Source: Kitasatospora acidiphila (GTDB taxonomy: Bacteria; Actinomycetota; Actinomycetes; Streptomycetales; Streptomycetaceae). From it: 64,000 nucleotides of DNA. The position numbers and the translations under genes were made by a program. Below, in pieces: positions 32,665-64,000 of the stretch. The stretch covers positions 558,001 through 622,000 of the forward strand of contig NZ_VIGB01000003.1 in NCBI RefSeq assembly GCF_006636205.1, written 5' to 3'. The notes under the pieces were generated by a model. That model made no database searches and was not told the origin of the DNA. It worked only from the letters and a program-made list of their open reading frames with translations. Each line of letters begins with the position of its first letter. Positions within the stretch are counted from its first letter, which is position 1.

Positions 32665-33591
32665 ATGGCCAAGGCGATCGCCTTCCACGAGTACGGCGGC
32701 GCGGACGTGCTGCGCCCGATCGACATCGAGGTACCCGCCCCCGGGCCCGGCCAGGTGCGGGTCGCGGTCCGCACGATCGGCGTCAACCCGTTGGACCACA
32801 AGGTGCGCAGCGGCGTGATGACCGAGGTCTTCCCGGTCACGTTCCCGGCCGTGTCCGGCTACGAGCTGGCCGGCGTGGTCGAATCCCTCGGCGAGGGCGT
32901 GAGCGGCTTCGCGCCCGGCGACGCGGTGTTCGGCGCGGTGATGGGCGGCGGCTACGCCGAGCAGGTGCTGGTGCCCGCCGTGATGCTCTCCCACAAGCCG
33001 GACTCGCTCGGCTGGGAGGAGGCCGCGGCGATTCCGGTGGCGGCCGAGACCTCCGAGCGGGCGCTGAACGTCCTGGGCGTGCGGCCCGGAGAGACCCTGC
33101 TGGTGCACGGCGCGGCGGGCGGGGTCGGCACCGTGCTGCTGCAGTTCGCCCGGGCCCGCGGGATCACCGTGGTCGGCACCGCGAGCGAGGCCAACCACGA
33201 CCACCTGCGCGAGCTCGGCGCGATTCCGGTGACCTACGGCGAGGGCCTGGCAGAGCGGGTCCGGGCGGCCGTACCGGGCGGCGTGGACAGGGTGCTGGAC
33301 GTGGCCGGGCAGGGCGGGGTGCTGCCGCTGTCCATCGAGCTGACGGGCCGTGCGGACCGGGTCCTGACCATCGCCGACTTCGAGGGCGCGGAGAAGTACG
33401 GCATCCTCGCCACCGGCGGTTCCGACACCGAGTTCCACCACCAGCCCGCCTACACCGCCGCGCTCGCCCTGCACGAGGCCGGCACCCTGCGGCTGCCGCT
33501 GCACCGGGTGTTCCCGCTGGCGGAGGCCGCCCAGGCGCAGCGGGTCAGCGAGCACGGGCACCTGCGCGGCAAGATCGTCCTCACGGTCTGA
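32665..33591 (+). CDS. NADP-dependent quinone oxidoreductase (zinc-free MDR family)
   Basis: A 308-residue protein from the ATG at 32665 (MAKAIAFHEYGGADVLRPID) with AAGGACC upstream. Medium-chain dehydrogenase features appear in order: a GroES-like domain (PAPGPGQVRVAVRTIGVNPL, DHKVRSG, GYELAGVVESLGEGVSGFAP), then the nucleotide-binding motif LLVHGAAGGVGTVLLQFARA, and a C-terminal LPLHRVFPLAEAAQAQ followed by GKIVLTV. There are no zinc ligands. It is divergent from the LuxR regulator, 151 bases between starts. The family reduces quinones or enones with NADPH. A decayed second copy of such an enzyme follows immediately. Confidence 0.88.
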   Translation: MAKAIAFHEYGGADVLRPIDIEVPAPGPGQVRVAVRTIGVNPLDHKVRSGVMTEVFPVTFPAVSGYELAGVVESLGEGVSGFAPGDAVFGAVMGGGYAEQVLVPAVMLSHKPDSLGWEEAAAIPVAAETSERALNVLGVRPGETLLVHGAAGGVGTVLLQFARARGITVVGTASEANHDHLRELGAIPVTYGEGLAERVRAAVPGGVDRVLDVAGQGGVLPLSIELTGRADRVLTIADFEGAEKYGILATGGSDTEFHHQPAYTAALALHEAGTLRLPLHRVFPLAEAAQAQRVSEHGHLRGKIVLTV

Positions 33592-33601
33592 CGCCGGATC
33601 C

Positions 33602-33874
33602 GCTGCGGTCGTCGATGCCGCGGGCCTGGCTGTCGCGCTGGAGACGGCCACCCGCGCTCTCGACCGGCTCGGCGTCGCCAACGGCACGTCCCGGTTCATC
33701 AACGGCGCCTCCGGAGGGATCGGCGGCACGGCGGTCCGGCTGGCCGTCGCCCGCGGCGCCCACGGCATCGGCGCCGCGAGTGCCGCGAGTGCCGCCGACC
33801 AGAACTACCTGCGCCTGCTCGGCGCGGAGCGACTGCCGTTGTGGAGCACGCATCTGTTCAACCGCCGCTGGTGA
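33602..33874 (+). pseudogene. Second quinone oxidoreductase, internal fragment
   Basis: Open from 33602 to a TGA at 33872. It reads LETATRALDRLGVANGTSRF, INGASGGIGGTAVRLAVARG and DQNYLRLLGAERLP, the nucleotide-binding segment of an oxidoreductase related to the upstream gene but clearly diverged. Both the GroES-like domain and the C-terminal third are missing, and no start site is visible. It is a decayed neighbour or duplicate. Confidence 0.65.
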
Positions 33875-36255
33875 ACAGTTGTACGACATCCGGCAATTGC
33901 CGAGGATAGATCGCATCCGTCCGGGCCGCGCACGGGTGGCTCCCGCGCGTCCTGACGCAGGCCGCCGAGGGCGGCGCGGAGGGGACTGGCCACCGACGCA
34001 CAGCTGCAACTCCTTGGAGTGCCGGCCTACACCGGCATGCCTGAACGGCCGCTGACGCCTGCTCCTTTCCCGGTGGCGATTCTGGCATGTCCGGCAAGTC
34101 GAGACGTTGAGGGGTGCGCGGAAATGGCTGTGTTCGACGGCGAGCTCAAGGAACTGATGGCCGGTCAGCTCGAGATCTGGCAGGCACAGCAGCTCGCGCC
34201 GGAGAATCCGGTCTACAACCTCGGCGAGTACCTGGAGATCCGCGGCGACCTCGACGTCGGCCTGTTCACCGAAACGCTCCACAGGCTGGTCGCCGAAGCC
34301 GAGACCGTACGCCTGCGGTTCCGCACCGATGCCGCCGGGACGCCCCGGCAGTACGTCGGCGACGTCCCCGAAGACCTGGTCCAGCTCGTCGACTTCAGCA
34401 GCGAACCCGACCCGCGAGCGGCCGCCGAGAGCTGGATGCGCGAGACCGTCACCCGGCCGGCCGACCTCAGCGGCGGCCCGCTGTTCGGGTTCGCCCTGCT
34501 CACCCTCGGCCCGGACCTGCACCTGTGGTACCAGGGTTACCACCACCTGCTCATCGACGGCATGGCCGGCAGCGTCCTCAGCACCCGGGCGGCCCGGATC
34601 CACGACGCACTGCTGCACGGCCAGGACCCCGCCGACGGCGCGCTGGAACCACTCGCCCTGCTGCTCGACGCCGACCGTGCCTACCGGGTGTCGGACGACC
34701 TCGACCGCGACCGCGCCTACTGGCAGGGCGTCCTCGCCGACCTCCCGCAGGTCGTCGAAGCGGGCACCGACGGCGCCGCGCGCCCGTCCCGCGGCCGGCG
34801 GCTCCCGGAACGGCTCGAACGCCACATCGCCGCCCTCACCACCGACGAGCTCGCCGAACTCAGGACCGCCGCCCGCCGCCTGCGCACCAGCCTCACCGGC
34901 CTGATGGCCTGCGCCGCCGCCGTCCACCGGCACCGCCTCACCGGACAGCGCGACATCGTCATCGGCCTGCCCGTCGCCGGTCGGACCGGACGGCGCGAAC
35001 TCGCCGTCCCCGGCATGACCTCCAACAACCTGCCGCTCCGGGTGCGGATCGAGCCGAACACCCCGCTGGCCGACCTGGTCCGCCAGATCTCCGACGCCGT
35101 CCGCGAGGGCCTGCGCCACCAGCGCTACCGCTACGAGGACATCCTGCGCGACCTGCGCCTGACCGACGGCGACCCGCTGTGCGGCCTCTACGTCAACGCG
35201 ATGGCCTTCGACTACCCGGAGAAGTTCGGCAGTTGCCGCGTCACGGCGGTGCGCAACGTGTCCACCGGGCCGATCGACCACACCCGCGTCAACCTCTACG
35301 CCCGCGGTGGTGACTTCGGCGTCCAGCTCGACGTCGACGTGAACCCCGCCCTGCCCGACCAGCTCCCGGCCCGGGACGTCTCCCGGCAGCTGCGCCGCGT
35401 GCTGGCCTGGCTGGTCACCGCCGAACCCAGCGAGCCGGTCGGCCGGGCCGGTCTGCTGGACCGGGACGAGCAGCGCCGTGTCCTGGTCGAATGGAACGAC
35501 ACCGCCCGCGACCTGCCGCCCGCAACCGCCGTGGACCTGTTCACCGCCCAGGTCGCGGCCCGCCCCGACGCCGTGGCCGTCACCGGCGAGGGCGTCCACC
35601 TCAGCTACGCCCAACTCGACGAACGGGCCAACCGGCTCGCCCACCACCTCGCCGCCCGGGGCGTCGGGCCGGAGACGGTCGTCGCCGTGTGCCAGCACCG
35701 CGGAACCGACCTGGTGGTGTCGCTGCTCGCGGTGTGGAAGGCCGGAGCCGCCTACCTGCCGATCGACCCGCAGTACCCCGCCGAACGCATCCGCCACCTG
35801 CTCACCGACAGCCGGGCGGTGGCCCTGCTGAGCGAGCAGGACATCCTCGACGAACTGCCCGCCGGGCGCCTGCTGACCGTGGCCGTGGACTCCGCCCCGG
35901 TCCACGCCGCGCTGGCGGCCGCACCCGCCACCGCACCCGGTACCGCCCTCACGCCGGCCGCCCTGGCCTACGTGATCTACACCTCGGGCTCCACCGGCAC
36001 GCCCAAGGCCGTCATGCTCACCCAGGCCGGCGCCGTCAACCTGGCCGTCGCGCAACAGGAACGCTGCGCTGTGGACCGGCACAGCCGCGTCCTGCAGTTC
36101 GCCTCGGTCGGCTTCGACGCCGCCACCTGGGAACTGCTGATGGCGCTCTGCTCCGGAGCGAGCCTGGTTGTGGCCCCCGCGCGCGACCTACTGCCCTCCC
36201 CCGCGCTGACCGACCTGATCGCCCGCCACGGCGTCACCCACGCCACCCTGCCCCC

Positions 36256-56992
<20,737 letters not shown>

Positions 56993-56996
<4 letters not shown>

Positions 56997-57466
56997 TCCG
57001 CGTCACCACGGCCGCCGAGCCCGGCAGCGGACGCTGGCTGGCCCTACTGCGCATCCACCACATGGTCCAGGACCACACGACGATGGAGGTGCTCCTCGAC
57101 GAGCTGGCCGCCTTCATGACCGGCCGCGCCGACCGGCTGCCGCAGGCGCTGCCGTTCCGCAACTTCGTGGCGCAGGCCCGCCTCGGCGTGTCGCGCGAGG
57201 AGCACCAGCGGTTCTTCGCCGGCCTGCTCGGGGACGTCACGCAGACCACGGCCCCGTTCGGCCTGCTGGACGTGCACGGCGACGGCAGCGGCGTGGACCT
57301 GGCACGACTGGCGGTCGACCAGCGCCTGGCCGACCAGGTGCGAGCCCTGGCCCGCCGACTGGGAATGAGCGCGGCCCCCTCTTCCACCTCGCCTGGGCGC
57401 GGGTGCTGGCGGCGGTGTCGGGCCACGACGACGTGGTCTTCGGTACGGTGCTGTTCGGCCGGATGA
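56993..57466 (+). CDS. NRPS reading-frame segment 4: middle of E/C8
   Basis: A short frame carrying the central part of the module 8 epimerization/condensation domain: [20 protein letters not shown], the HHMVQDHTT active-site motif, [20 protein letters not shown] and [12 protein letters not shown]. At 57,375-57,379 another five-C run shifts the frame. After RLGMSAA the expected continuation ([20 protein letters not shown]) is in the next segment, while this frame wanders on to a stop at 57,464. Confidence 0.75.
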
Positions 57467-60400
57467 ACGCCGGTGCCGGCTCGGACCGGGTGCCCGGCCT
57501 GTTCATCAACACCCTGCCGGTGCGGGCCCGGACCGGCGACGCGGGCGTGTCGTCGGCATTGACCGGGATGCGGGACCAACTGGCCGAGCTGCTGGTGCAC
57601 GAGCACGCCCCGCTCGCCCTCGCACAACAGGCCAGCGGTGTGCCAGGCGGCAGTCCGCTGTTCACCTCCATCCTCAACTACCGCTACCGGCAGGTGGTCG
57701 AGCAGCCCGGCGCCGGGCTCACCGGCATCACGCTGCTGAGCTCCGACGACCACACCAACTATCCGCTGAGCGTGTCCGTCGACGACGACGGCGAGGGATT
57801 CTCGCTGACCGTCCAGGCGGTCCGGGTGGCCGCCGACGACGTGTGCGTGCTGCTGCACACCGCCCTCGCCGGGCTGGCCACCGCCCTGGAGGCCGCCCCG
57901 GACACCCGGGTGGCCGATCTGCCGGTGCTGGACCCGGCAGCGCGGCACCGGCTGCTCACCGAGTGGAACGAAACGAGCCACCCCGAGAGCGATGTGACAC
58001 CACACCAGTTGATCGAGGCGCAGGTCGCCCGGACACCCATGGCCACCGCCCTGCTCTTCGAGGGTGCCGAGCTCTCGTACGCCGAGCTGAACGCACGGGC
58101 CGAGCAGGTGGCGCGCGGGTTGGCCGACCGCGGGATGGGTGTCGAGTCGGTGGTCGCGGTGGCGCTGGACCATCCGGTTCGGCGGACGATCGCGATGCTC
58201 GCGGCCTGGAAGACCGGCGCTGCCTACCTCCTGCTGGATCCGCAGGGCCCGGCGGACCGGACCGAGTCGGTCCTCGCCGACCTCGCGGCCGCCGGTACCC
58301 CGCTGCTGGTGCTGGACGAGGCGCAGCTGCAAGCCGTTCTGGACGGCGCTCCGCACTCCGGCGCGCCGCGCCCCGCGGCGCTGCCGGAGCACCTGGCCTG
58401 CCTGCGGGTGACGGCGCGGACCTCGGCGACCGCGGCTGCGAACCGCAGTGTGGTGAACAGGTGGGCCTGGCTGGGAGAAGAGTGCGGCCTGTCGTCGTCG
58501 GACCGGGTGTTCGCGGTCGACCCCTCCTCCCCCGAGTTCCTGCGGCCGCTGGCCGAGGGTGCCGCACTGGTGCTGTCCCGACCGGCCGGGTACCTGGCCC
58601 CGGCCCGCCTCGCGGCCCTGCTGCGCGAGACGGGGGTGACGGTCGCACACCTGACCGGCCCGCTGCTGGAGCTGCTGGTGACCGAGCCCGCGGGCGCGCG
58701 GTATCCGGGCCTGCGGGCGGTGTACTGCGCCGGTGACGGGCCGACGGCCGCGACACGTGATCGGTTCCTCGAAAGCTCCGGTGCCCGGCTGTCCACCCTG
58801 CTCGGGGCGACGGCCGCGCGCTGCGAGGCCGGCGACGGCGCGCTGGTGCCGATCGGCCGACCGCTGGCCAACACCAGGGTCTACGTGCTGGACGCGGCGC
58901 TGCGGCCGGTGCCGGTCGGCGTCGAGGGCGAGCTGTACGTCGCGGGTGCCGGCCTGGCGCGCGGGCTCACGGGCGGTGCCGCCCTGACGGCGCAGTGGTT
59001 CGTGGCCTGCCCGTTCGAACAAGGAGGAAGGATGCACCGCACGGGCGAGCGGGTGCGGTGGACCGCGGACGGTCGTCTGGAGCATCTCGGCGGTGCGGAC
59101 GAGCGGGTGGTGATCCGCGCGGTGCCGGTCGAGCCGAGCCAGGTTCGGGGCGTGCTGACCGGTCACCACGCGGTGGCCCAAGCGGTGGTGGTCGAGCGGG
59201 ACGGAGCGCTGGTCGGGTACGTGGTGCCGGCCGGCGTCGGCGCCGCACTCGACGACGCCGCACTCGAGGAGCTGCGGGCGCATGCCGCCGACCGGTTGCC
59301 CGAGCAGGCGGTGCCCGCGGTGCTGTCGGTGCTGGACTCGCTGCCGTTGGCCCCGGACGGGAGCCTGGACCGCACCGCGCTGCCCGTACCGGACGCCCGC
59401 TCGGCAGCGGAACCGGCACGGCTGCGCGGTCCCGCCACCGTGCAGGAGGAGATCCTGTGCCAGGGCTTCGCGCACGTCCTGGGCCGGGAGGGCGTCGCCG
59501 TGGACGACAACTTCTTCGCGCTCGGAGGCCACTCGCTGCTGGCGGTGGCACTGATGGAGTACCTGCGGGCCTACGGCATGTCGATCTCCATCCGCGCCCT
59601 GCTGCGCAACCCGACACCCGCGGGGCTCGCCGCGGTGGCCGGTCCGGCGCAACTGGTCGTGCCGCCGAACCTGGTTCCCGACGGCGCCGAGGAGCTCACA
59701 CCCGAGATGCTGCCGCTGGCCGGGCTCACCGCGGCCGAGCTCGACCGGGTGGTCGCCCAGGTACCGGGCGGCGCGGCCAATGTCGCGGACGTGTACCCGC
59801 TCGCGCCACTGCAGGAGGGGCTGGTCTTCCACCACCTGATGTCCGGTCAGGACGGTGGCGAGGCTGATGTGTACGACGCTCCGACGGTGCTCGGCTTCGA
59901 CACCCGGGAGCGGTTGGACGCACTCCTGGCGGCGCTGCAGCAGGTGGTGGACCGGCATGACGTCTACCGCACGGCGATCGTGTGGGAGGGGCTGCGGGAG
60001 CCGGTGCAGGTGGTGCTGCGCAGGGCGGAGCTGCCGGTCCGGGAGCTGGAGCCGGGCACCGCGGGTACGGACCCGGTGGAGCGGTTGCTGGCCGCCGGCG
60101 ACACCCGGATGGACCTGCGCCAGGCCCCGCTGATCCGCGTCACCACGGCCGCCGAGCCCGGCAGCGGACGCTGGCTGGCCCTGCTGCGCATCCACCACAT
60201 GGTGGGTGACCACACGACCGAGGCCGTGCTGCTCGACGAGGTGCGCGCGTTCATGTCGGGGCGGGGCGGGGCGCTGCCGCAGCCGTCGCCGTTCCGCAAC
60301 TACGTGGCGCAGGCCCGCCTCGGTGTGTCGCGCGAGGAGCACCGGCGCTTCTTCGCCGAGCTGCTCGGGGACGTCACGGAGACGACGGCACCGTTCGGCC

Positions 60401-63400
60401 TGCTGGACGTGCACGGCGACGGTCGCGACATCCGGCAGGCGCGGCTCGACATCGACGGTGAGCAGGCCCGTCTGATCCGCGAGTCGGCCCGCCGGTACGG
60501 GGTGAGCCCGGCCACCGTCTTCCACCTGGCCTGGGCGCGGCTGCTGGCAGCGGTGTCGGGGCGCGACGACGTCGTCTTCGGCACGGTGCTGCTCGGCCGG
60601 ATGAGCGCCGGTGCGGGCTCGGACCGGGCACCCGGCCTGTTCATCAACACCCTGCCGATGCGGGTGCGGGTCGACCGGGTCGGTGTGGCCTCGGCATTGA
60701 CGGGCGTCCGGGACCAGTTGGCCGAGCTGCTGGTGCACGAGCACGCGCCACTCGCGCTGGCACAGGGCGCCAGCGGTCTGCCCGGCGGCGAGCCGCTGTT
60801 CACGTCGATCTTCAACTATCGGCACAGCGATGCCCCGAGTGCGAACACGGCCCCGGGAGTGGACGGCATCACGGTGCTGGCCTCGCGAGACCTGACCAAC
60901 TACCCGCTCGCCGTGTCGGTCGACGACCGTCGAGCGGGGTTCACGGTGACCGCCGAAGCGGCGGCGCCGGCCGATCCGGAAGCGATCGGCGAGCTGCTGC
61001 GGCTGGCCGTCACCAACCTCGTCACTGCGATGGCCGAGGCTCCCCGGTCCAGGCTCAGCGCGGTTCCGGTCCTCGGCGCGGAGGAAGCCCGACGGATGCT
61101 CACCGAGTGGAACGCCACGGGGCGCGGCCTGCCGGCGGCGACCGTGCCGGAGCTGTTCGCCGCACAGGCCTCGCGAACGCCGGACGCGGTGGCCCTGGTG
61201 GCTGATGGCATCCGGCTCAGCTACCGGGAGTTGGACGCGCGGACCAACCGGTTGGCGCGGCTGCTCATCGGCCGGGGCGTCGGCCCGGAGGCCGTGGTCG
61301 CGGTGTCGATGGAGCGCGGTGCCGAGCTGGTGGTGACGCTGCTGGCGGTGTTGAAGGCGCACGGTGCCTACCTGCCGGTGGATCCGAACTACCCCGCCGA
61401 GCGGATCGCGTTCATGCTCGAGGACGCGGCGCCCGTCCTGCTGGTGACGGGCGCGGGGGCGCCGACCGTGGCGTCCGACCTGCCCCTGGTGGAGCTGGAG
61501 GCGCCCAGCACGGTCCGGCTCCTCGAGCGGATGGACGACGGCCCGCTGCGCGCGACCGAGTTGCCCGGCCGGCTGACCGTGGACAACGCGGCCTACCTGG
61601 TCTACACCTCCGGCTCGACCGGGCGGCCGAAGGGCACGGTGATCCCGCATCGGGCCATCGACCGCCTGGTGCGCCGCGGTGGCTACCTCGACCTGGGTGC
61701 GGGCGACGTGGTCGGGCAGTTGGCCTCGGCCTCCTTCGACGCGGCGACCTTCGAGATCTGGGGCGCCCTGGCGGGCGGCGCGACGCTCGCGATCCCTGCG
61801 GCCGGGGTACTGTCCGTCGCCGAGCTGCGGGAGTTCCTGACCGTCCGTCAGGTCACTGTCGCCTTCCTGACGACTGCTCTCTTCAACGAGCTGGTCGAGT
61901 GGGATGTGACGGCCCTGCAGGGGGTGCGGCAGGTGCTGACCGGCGGGGAGCAGCTGTCCGGGGCGCACTTCCGCAAGCTGCTCGAGCGCCTGCCCGGGGT
62001 ACGCCTCAGCCATGTCTACGGGCCGACCGAGAACACCACCTTCACCACGGGCCACCTGGTGCGGACGGCGGACCTGGCGGGTGCGGGCGGCGTCCCGATC
62101 GGCGGCCCGATCGCCGAGACCCGGGTGTTCGTGCTGGACAGGTCGCTGAACCCGGTGCCGGCCGGAGCGGTCGGGGAGCTGTACGTGGCCGGCGCGGGTC
62201 TGGCACGCGGGTACGCGGGGCGCCCCGCCCTGACGGCCGAACGATTCGTGGCCTGCCCGTTCGCAGTGGCGGACCGGATGTACCGCACGGGTGACCTGGT
62301 GCGCTGGACCGCGGACGGAGAGCTGGTGTTCGTCGTGCGCGGGGACGACCAGGTGAAGATCCGCGGGTTCCGGGTCGAGCCCGGCGAGGTCCAGGCGGTT
62401 CTGGCCGAGCATCCGGCGCTGGCCCAGGTCGCGGTGATCGCCCGCGAGGGCGCCCCCGGCGGCAAGCACCTGGTCGGGTACGTCGTCCCGGCGGCCGGGG
62501 TGCAGGCACCGGCCGGGAACGCGGGCGACCTGGCCGGCGCCGTTCGCGCCTTCGCGGCCGAACGGCTGCCCGGCCATCTGGTCCCGGCGGCCGTGGTGGT
62601 GCTCGACGCACTGCCGCTGACGGTCAACGGGAAGGTGGACCGCCGGGCGCTCCCCGCGCCGGAGTACGGCGTCACGGCCGAGCCGCCGACCGAGCAGGGG
62701 CCGGTGGGCGCGCTCGCGACCGGCATCTGCGAGGCCTTCGCCGAGGTGCTGGGGCTTCCCGCCGTCGGCCTCGACGACGACTTCTTCGCGCTGGGCGGCC
62801 ACTCGCTGCTGGCGATGTCACTGGTGGAGCGGCTGCGCCTGCGCGGCGTCTCGGTCTCGGTACGCGACGTGGTCGCGGCCCCGACGGTGTCCCGGCTGAT
62901 GCGGTCCCTGGGCCGGCCGGCCATCGCCGACGCACTCGCGGTGCTCCTGCCGATCCGGACCTCCGGAAGTCGGCCGCCGTTCTTCTTCGTCCACCCGGGA
63001 GGAGGCCTGAGCTGGTCCTATGCACCGCTGGCCCGGCACATTCCGCAGGAGCATCCGCTCTACGGCTTGCAGGCCCGCGGGCTCGACGGCGCATCGGGGC
63101 TCGCGCCCTCGCTCCGCGCGATGGCCGCGGACTACCTCGCGCAGGTCCGCGCCGTCCAGCCGACCGGTCCCTACCACCTGATCGGCTGGTCGTACGGCGG
63201 GATGGTCGCCCACGAGATGGCGGTGCAGGCGAGGGCGGCGGGTGAAGAGGTGGCGGCGCTGGTCATCCTGGACGCCTACCCCGCACCCGCCGCGCAGTCC
63301 GCCGACCGCGGCGGGAACGCCCCGGGCGGTCGGGCCGATCAGGTCGAGCAGGCTGCCGAGATCGACCGGGCGAAAGCCGAGGCCCGCGAGCGCCTCGCCG

Positions 63401-63741
63401 GCGTCGTCGGGGACCTCACCGACTCGGAGCTCGCCGCTGTCGCCCAGGTGGTCGTCAACCACCTCCACCTGCCCGCAGAACACGAGTTCGGCCGGGTCGA
63501 CTGCGATGCCCTGGTCATCGTGGCCGAGCACGATCCGCGTGCCGACGAGGCGGATCCGCAGGCATGGCGGCCGCACATCACCGGAACGATCACCGCGGCC
63601 GGCCTGCCCTGCGATCACGACGCGATGCTGCGGCCCGAGATGCTGGAGCCCCTGTGGAGCACCATCGCGCAGTGGCTGACACGATCCCCCGGTGACCCGC
63701 ACACCCGGTCACCTCGCGGGCGCGGCGGCAGCGACAGCTGA
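57379..63741 (+). CDS. NRPS reading-frame segment 5: end of E/C8, modules 8-9 and thioesterase
   Basis: One frame of about 2,120 codons from [15 protein letters not shown] of E/C8 to the natural stop. It contains the rest of E/C8 ([10 protein letters not shown]), the degenerate A8, an intact T8 ([17 protein letters not shown]), a full module 9 (E/C-A-T) and a C-terminal type I thioesterase (from [20 protein letters not shown]). The TE has nucleophile Ser in [12 protein letters not shown], Asp in VILDAYPAP and a late His in [10 protein letters not shown]. The C-terminal 20 residues are a Ser/Arg/Gly-rich tail. This is the termination end of the assembly line. Confidence 0.88.
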   Translation, partial: LFHLAWARVLAAVSGHDDVVFGTVLFGRMNAGAGSDRVPGLFINTLPVRARTGDAGVSSALTGMRDQLAELLVHEHAPLALAQQASGVPGGSPLFTSILNYRYRQVVEQPGAGLTGITLLSSDDHTNYPLSVSVDDDGEGFSLTVQAVRVAADDVCVLLHTALAGLATALEAAPDTRVADLPVLDPAARHRLLTEWNETSHPESDVTPHQLIEAQVARTPMATALLFEGAELSYAELNARAEQVARGLADRGMGVESVVAVALDHPVRRTIAMLAAWKTGAAYLLLDPQGPADRTESVLADLAAAGTPLLVLDEAQLQAVLDGAPHSGAPRPAALPEHLACLRVTARTSATAAANRSVVNRWAWLGEECGLSSSDRVFAVDPSSPEFLRPLAEGAALVLSRPAGYLAPARLAALLRETGVTVAHLTGPLLELLVTEPAGARYPGLRAVYCAGDGPTAATRDRFLESSGARLSTLLGATAARCEAGDGALVPIGRPLANTRVYVLDAALRPVPVGVEGELYVAGAGLARGLTGGAALTAQWFVACPFEQGGRMHRTGERVRWTADGRLEHLGGADERVVIRAVPVEPSQVRGVLTGHHAVAQAVVVERDGALVGYVVPAGVGAALDDAALEELRAHAADRLPEQAVPAVLSVLDSLPLAPDGSLDRTALPVPDARSAAEPARLRGPATVQEEILCQGFAHVLGREGVAVDDNFFALGGHSLLAVALMEYLRAYGMSISIRALLRNPTPAGLAAVAGPAQLVVPPNLVPDGAEELTPEMLPLAGLTAAELDRVVAQVPGGAANVADVYPLAPLQEGLVFHHLMSGQDGGEADVYDAPTVLGFDTRERLDALLAALQQVVDRHDVYRTAIVWEGLREPVQVVLRRAELPVRELEPGTAGTDPVERLLAAGDTRMDLRQAPLIRVTTAAEPGSGRWLALLRIHHMVGDHTTEAVLLDEVRAFMSGRGGALPQPSPFRNYVAQARLGVSREEHRRFFAELLGDVTETTAPFGLLDVHGDGRDIRQARLDIDGEQARLIRESARRYGVSPATVFHLAWARLLAAVSGRDDVVFGTVLLGRMSAGAGSDRAPGLFINTLPMRVRVDRVGVASALTGVRDQLAELLVHEHAPLALAQGASGLPGGEPLFTSIFNYRHSDAPSANTAPGVDGITVLASRDLTNYPLAVSVDDRRAGFTVTAEAAAPADPEAIGELLRLAVTNLVTAMAEAPRSRLSAVPVLGAEEARRMLTEWNATGRGLPAATVPELFAAQASRTPDAVALVADGIRLSYRELDARTNRLARLLIGRGVGPEAVVAVSMERGAELVVTLLAVLKAHGAYLPVDPNYPAERIAFMLEDAAPVLLVTGAGAPTVASDLPLVELEAPSTVRLLERMDDGPLRATELPGRLTVDNAAYLVYTSGSTGRPKGTVIPHRAIDRLVRRGGYLDLGAGDVVGQLASASFDAATFEIWGALAGGATLAIPAAGVLSVAELREFLTVRQVTVAFLTTALFNELVEWDVTALQGVRQVLTGGEQLSGAHFRKLLERLPGVRLSHVYGPTENTTFTTGHLVRTADLAGAGGVPIGGPIAETRVFVLDRSLNPVPAGAVGELYVAGAGLARGYAGRPALTAERFVACPFAVADRMYRTGDLVRWTADGELVFVVRGDDQVKIRGFRVEPGEVQAVLAEHPALAQVAVIAREGAPGGKHLVGYVVPAAGVQAPAGNAGDLAGAVRAFAAERLPGHLVPAAVVVLDALPLTVNGKVDRRALPAPEYGVTAEPPTEQGPVGALATGICEAFAEVLGLPAVGLDDDFFALGGHSLLAMSLVERLRLRGVSVSVRDVVAAPTVSRLMRSLGRPAIADALAVLLPIRTSGSRPPFFFVHPGGGLSWSYAPLARHIPQEHPLYGLQARGLDGASGLAPSLRAMAADYLAQVRAVQPTGPYHLIGWSYGGMVAHEMAVQARAAGEEVAALVILDAYPAPAAQSADRGGNAPGGRADQVEQAAEIDRAKAEARERLAGVVGDLTDSELAAVAQVVVNHLHLPAEHEFGRVDCDALVIVAEHDPRADEADPQAWRPHITGTITAAGLPCDHDAMLRPEMLEPLWSTIAQWLTRSPGDPHTRSPRGRGGSDS
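59660..62930 (+). other. NRPS module 9: dual E/C - A(Ile-like) - T
   Basis: E/C9 starts almost identically to E/C8 ([20 protein letters not shown]), with [16 protein letters not shown] and [10 protein letters not shown]9 has P-loop [15 protein letters not shown] and code DAFFLGVTF, a branched-chain pocket that I read as isoleucine; valine is possible. Its wording (YGPTENTTF) differs from the other A domains, suggesting a separate origin. T9 is [17 protein letters not shown] and leads straight into the thioesterase. Confidence 0.7.
62950..63741 (+). other. NRPS C-terminal type I thioesterase
   Basis: About 260 residues of alpha/beta-hydrolase fold after T9. The domain opens with [20 protein letters not shown] and [11 protein letters not shown]. 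The nucleophile elbow GWSYGG is at about 63,184-63,201. The acid is in [10 protein letters not shown], and the His in DHDAMLRPE near the end. It releases the finished peptide by hydrolysis or by cyclisation. The wording ([21 protein letters not shown]) is typical of actinobacterial and EntF-like TEs. Candidate internal nucleophiles are Thr3 and Ser7. Confidence 0.85.
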
Positions 63742-63798
63742 GCACCGTGTGCCGAGGGTGCGTGCGTGGGCCTGGCCCAGGTCCACGAGCCCCCTACC

Positions 63799-63832
63799 GT
63801 GGCGTCCTGGGCCCGACGGCCCAGGACGCCAC
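63799..63832. terminator. Strong intrinsic terminator after the NRPS
   Basis: A perfect 15-bp inverted repeat (GTGGCGTCCTGGGCC and its complement) with a CGAC tetraloop, 57 bases after the NRPS stop codon. It probably ends the NRPS transcript, and perhaps that of the convergent stress-protein gene. Confidence 0.85.
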
Positions 63833-63924
63833 CGGCTGAGCGCGTGGACCTTGAGGTCATGACGCACGACGACGCGAACGTGTGCGCGGTAGGAACGAGG
63901 ACCGTCGGGCAGGTTGACTCTGTT

Positions 63925-64000
63925 TCAGGACTCGGAAGGTCGGACGACGACGACCGGGCAGTGGGCGTGCTGGACGCAGCTGTGGCTGGTGGAGCCGAGC
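63925..64000 (-). CDS. Universal stress protein, C-terminal end (runs off the window)
   Basis: The minus strand from the window edge reads LGSTSHSCVQHAHCPVVVVR and PSES before a TGA at 63925. This is the highly conserved C-terminus of UspA-domain proteins (GS-x-S-x-x-(C/V)-x-x-x-A-x-CPVVVVR), the end of the ATP-binding motif. Only 24 codons lie in the window. It is convergent with the NRPS and separated from it by the hairpin at 63,799. Confidence 0.8.
   Translation of the reverse strand, partial: LGSTSHSCVQHAHCPVVVVRPSES

Noticed and set aside
33875..34123. A specific promoter for the NRPS
   Set aside because: TTGTAC near 33,886 and AT-richer bases downstream do not form a convincingly spaced -35/-10 pair, so no promoter is called.

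Overview
The window is high-GC DNA (GTG and TTG starts, strong third-position G/C bias, GGAGG-type ribosome sites) from an actinomycete. The gene families (AraC/PhyH, CGNR zinc finger, SHOCT, matB-type polysaccharide gene, IS701, type I-E-like CRISPR repeats) point to Streptomycetaceae, i.e. Streptomyces or Kitasatospora. It splits into a patchy accessory half (1-34 kb) and one huge nonribosomal peptide synthetase (NRPS) locus (34.1-63.7 kb).

Region 1-34 kb is a mosaic of intact small operons separated by broken genes and mobile-element scars. Intact units: a membrane-anchored Mrr-type nuclease; a secreted AvrRpt2/papain-like cysteine protease with a secreted partner; a three-gene exopolysaccharide operon (membrane protein, deacetylase-glycosyltransferase, acyltransferase) with ATGA coupling; a GH16-like lipoprotein; a CGNR regulator; a PspA homologue; an AraC/PhyH divergent pair; a methyltransferase; a NarL-type two-component system with ATGA overlap; a VOC protein; a complete IS701-family element with a CTAG target duplication; an epoxide hydrolase opposite an XRE-cupin regulator; and a large LuxR regulator opposite an NADP-dependent oxidoreductase. 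Remnants: serine recombinase, exonuclease III tail, Ser/Thr kinase, GH85 glycosidase, quinone oxidoreductases, P-type ATPase, ECF sigma factor, PIG-L deacetylase, IS256, IS3 and Tn3 fragments. An orphan TPP riboswitch and a two-repeat CRISPR-like relic also lie here.

Region 34.1-63.7 kb encodes what looks like a single NRPS gene of about 9,870 residues (nine modules and a thioesterase). It is interrupted by four single-base frameshifts, each at a run of five C where six would restore the frame. Predicted order: C-A(Phe)-T, C-A(Asp)-T, E/C-A(Thr)-T, C-A(Gly)-T, C-A(Tyr-like aromatic)-T, E/C-A(Asn)-T, C-A(Ser)-T, E/C-A(dead)-T, E/C-A(Ile-like)-T-TE. E/C marks dual epimerization/condensation domains. 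The A domain of module 8 has lost its P-loop, its Asp235 anchor and its catalytic Lys, although its T domain is intact, so the line either skips a residue or is loaded in trans. No MbtH, acyl-ligase, aryl-carrier or transporter gene is seen in the window. The NRPS ends at a strong hairpin, followed by the tail of a universal-stress-protein gene on the other strand.

Substrate calls come from specificity codes read by eye. All family assignments are by motif recognition without database searching.
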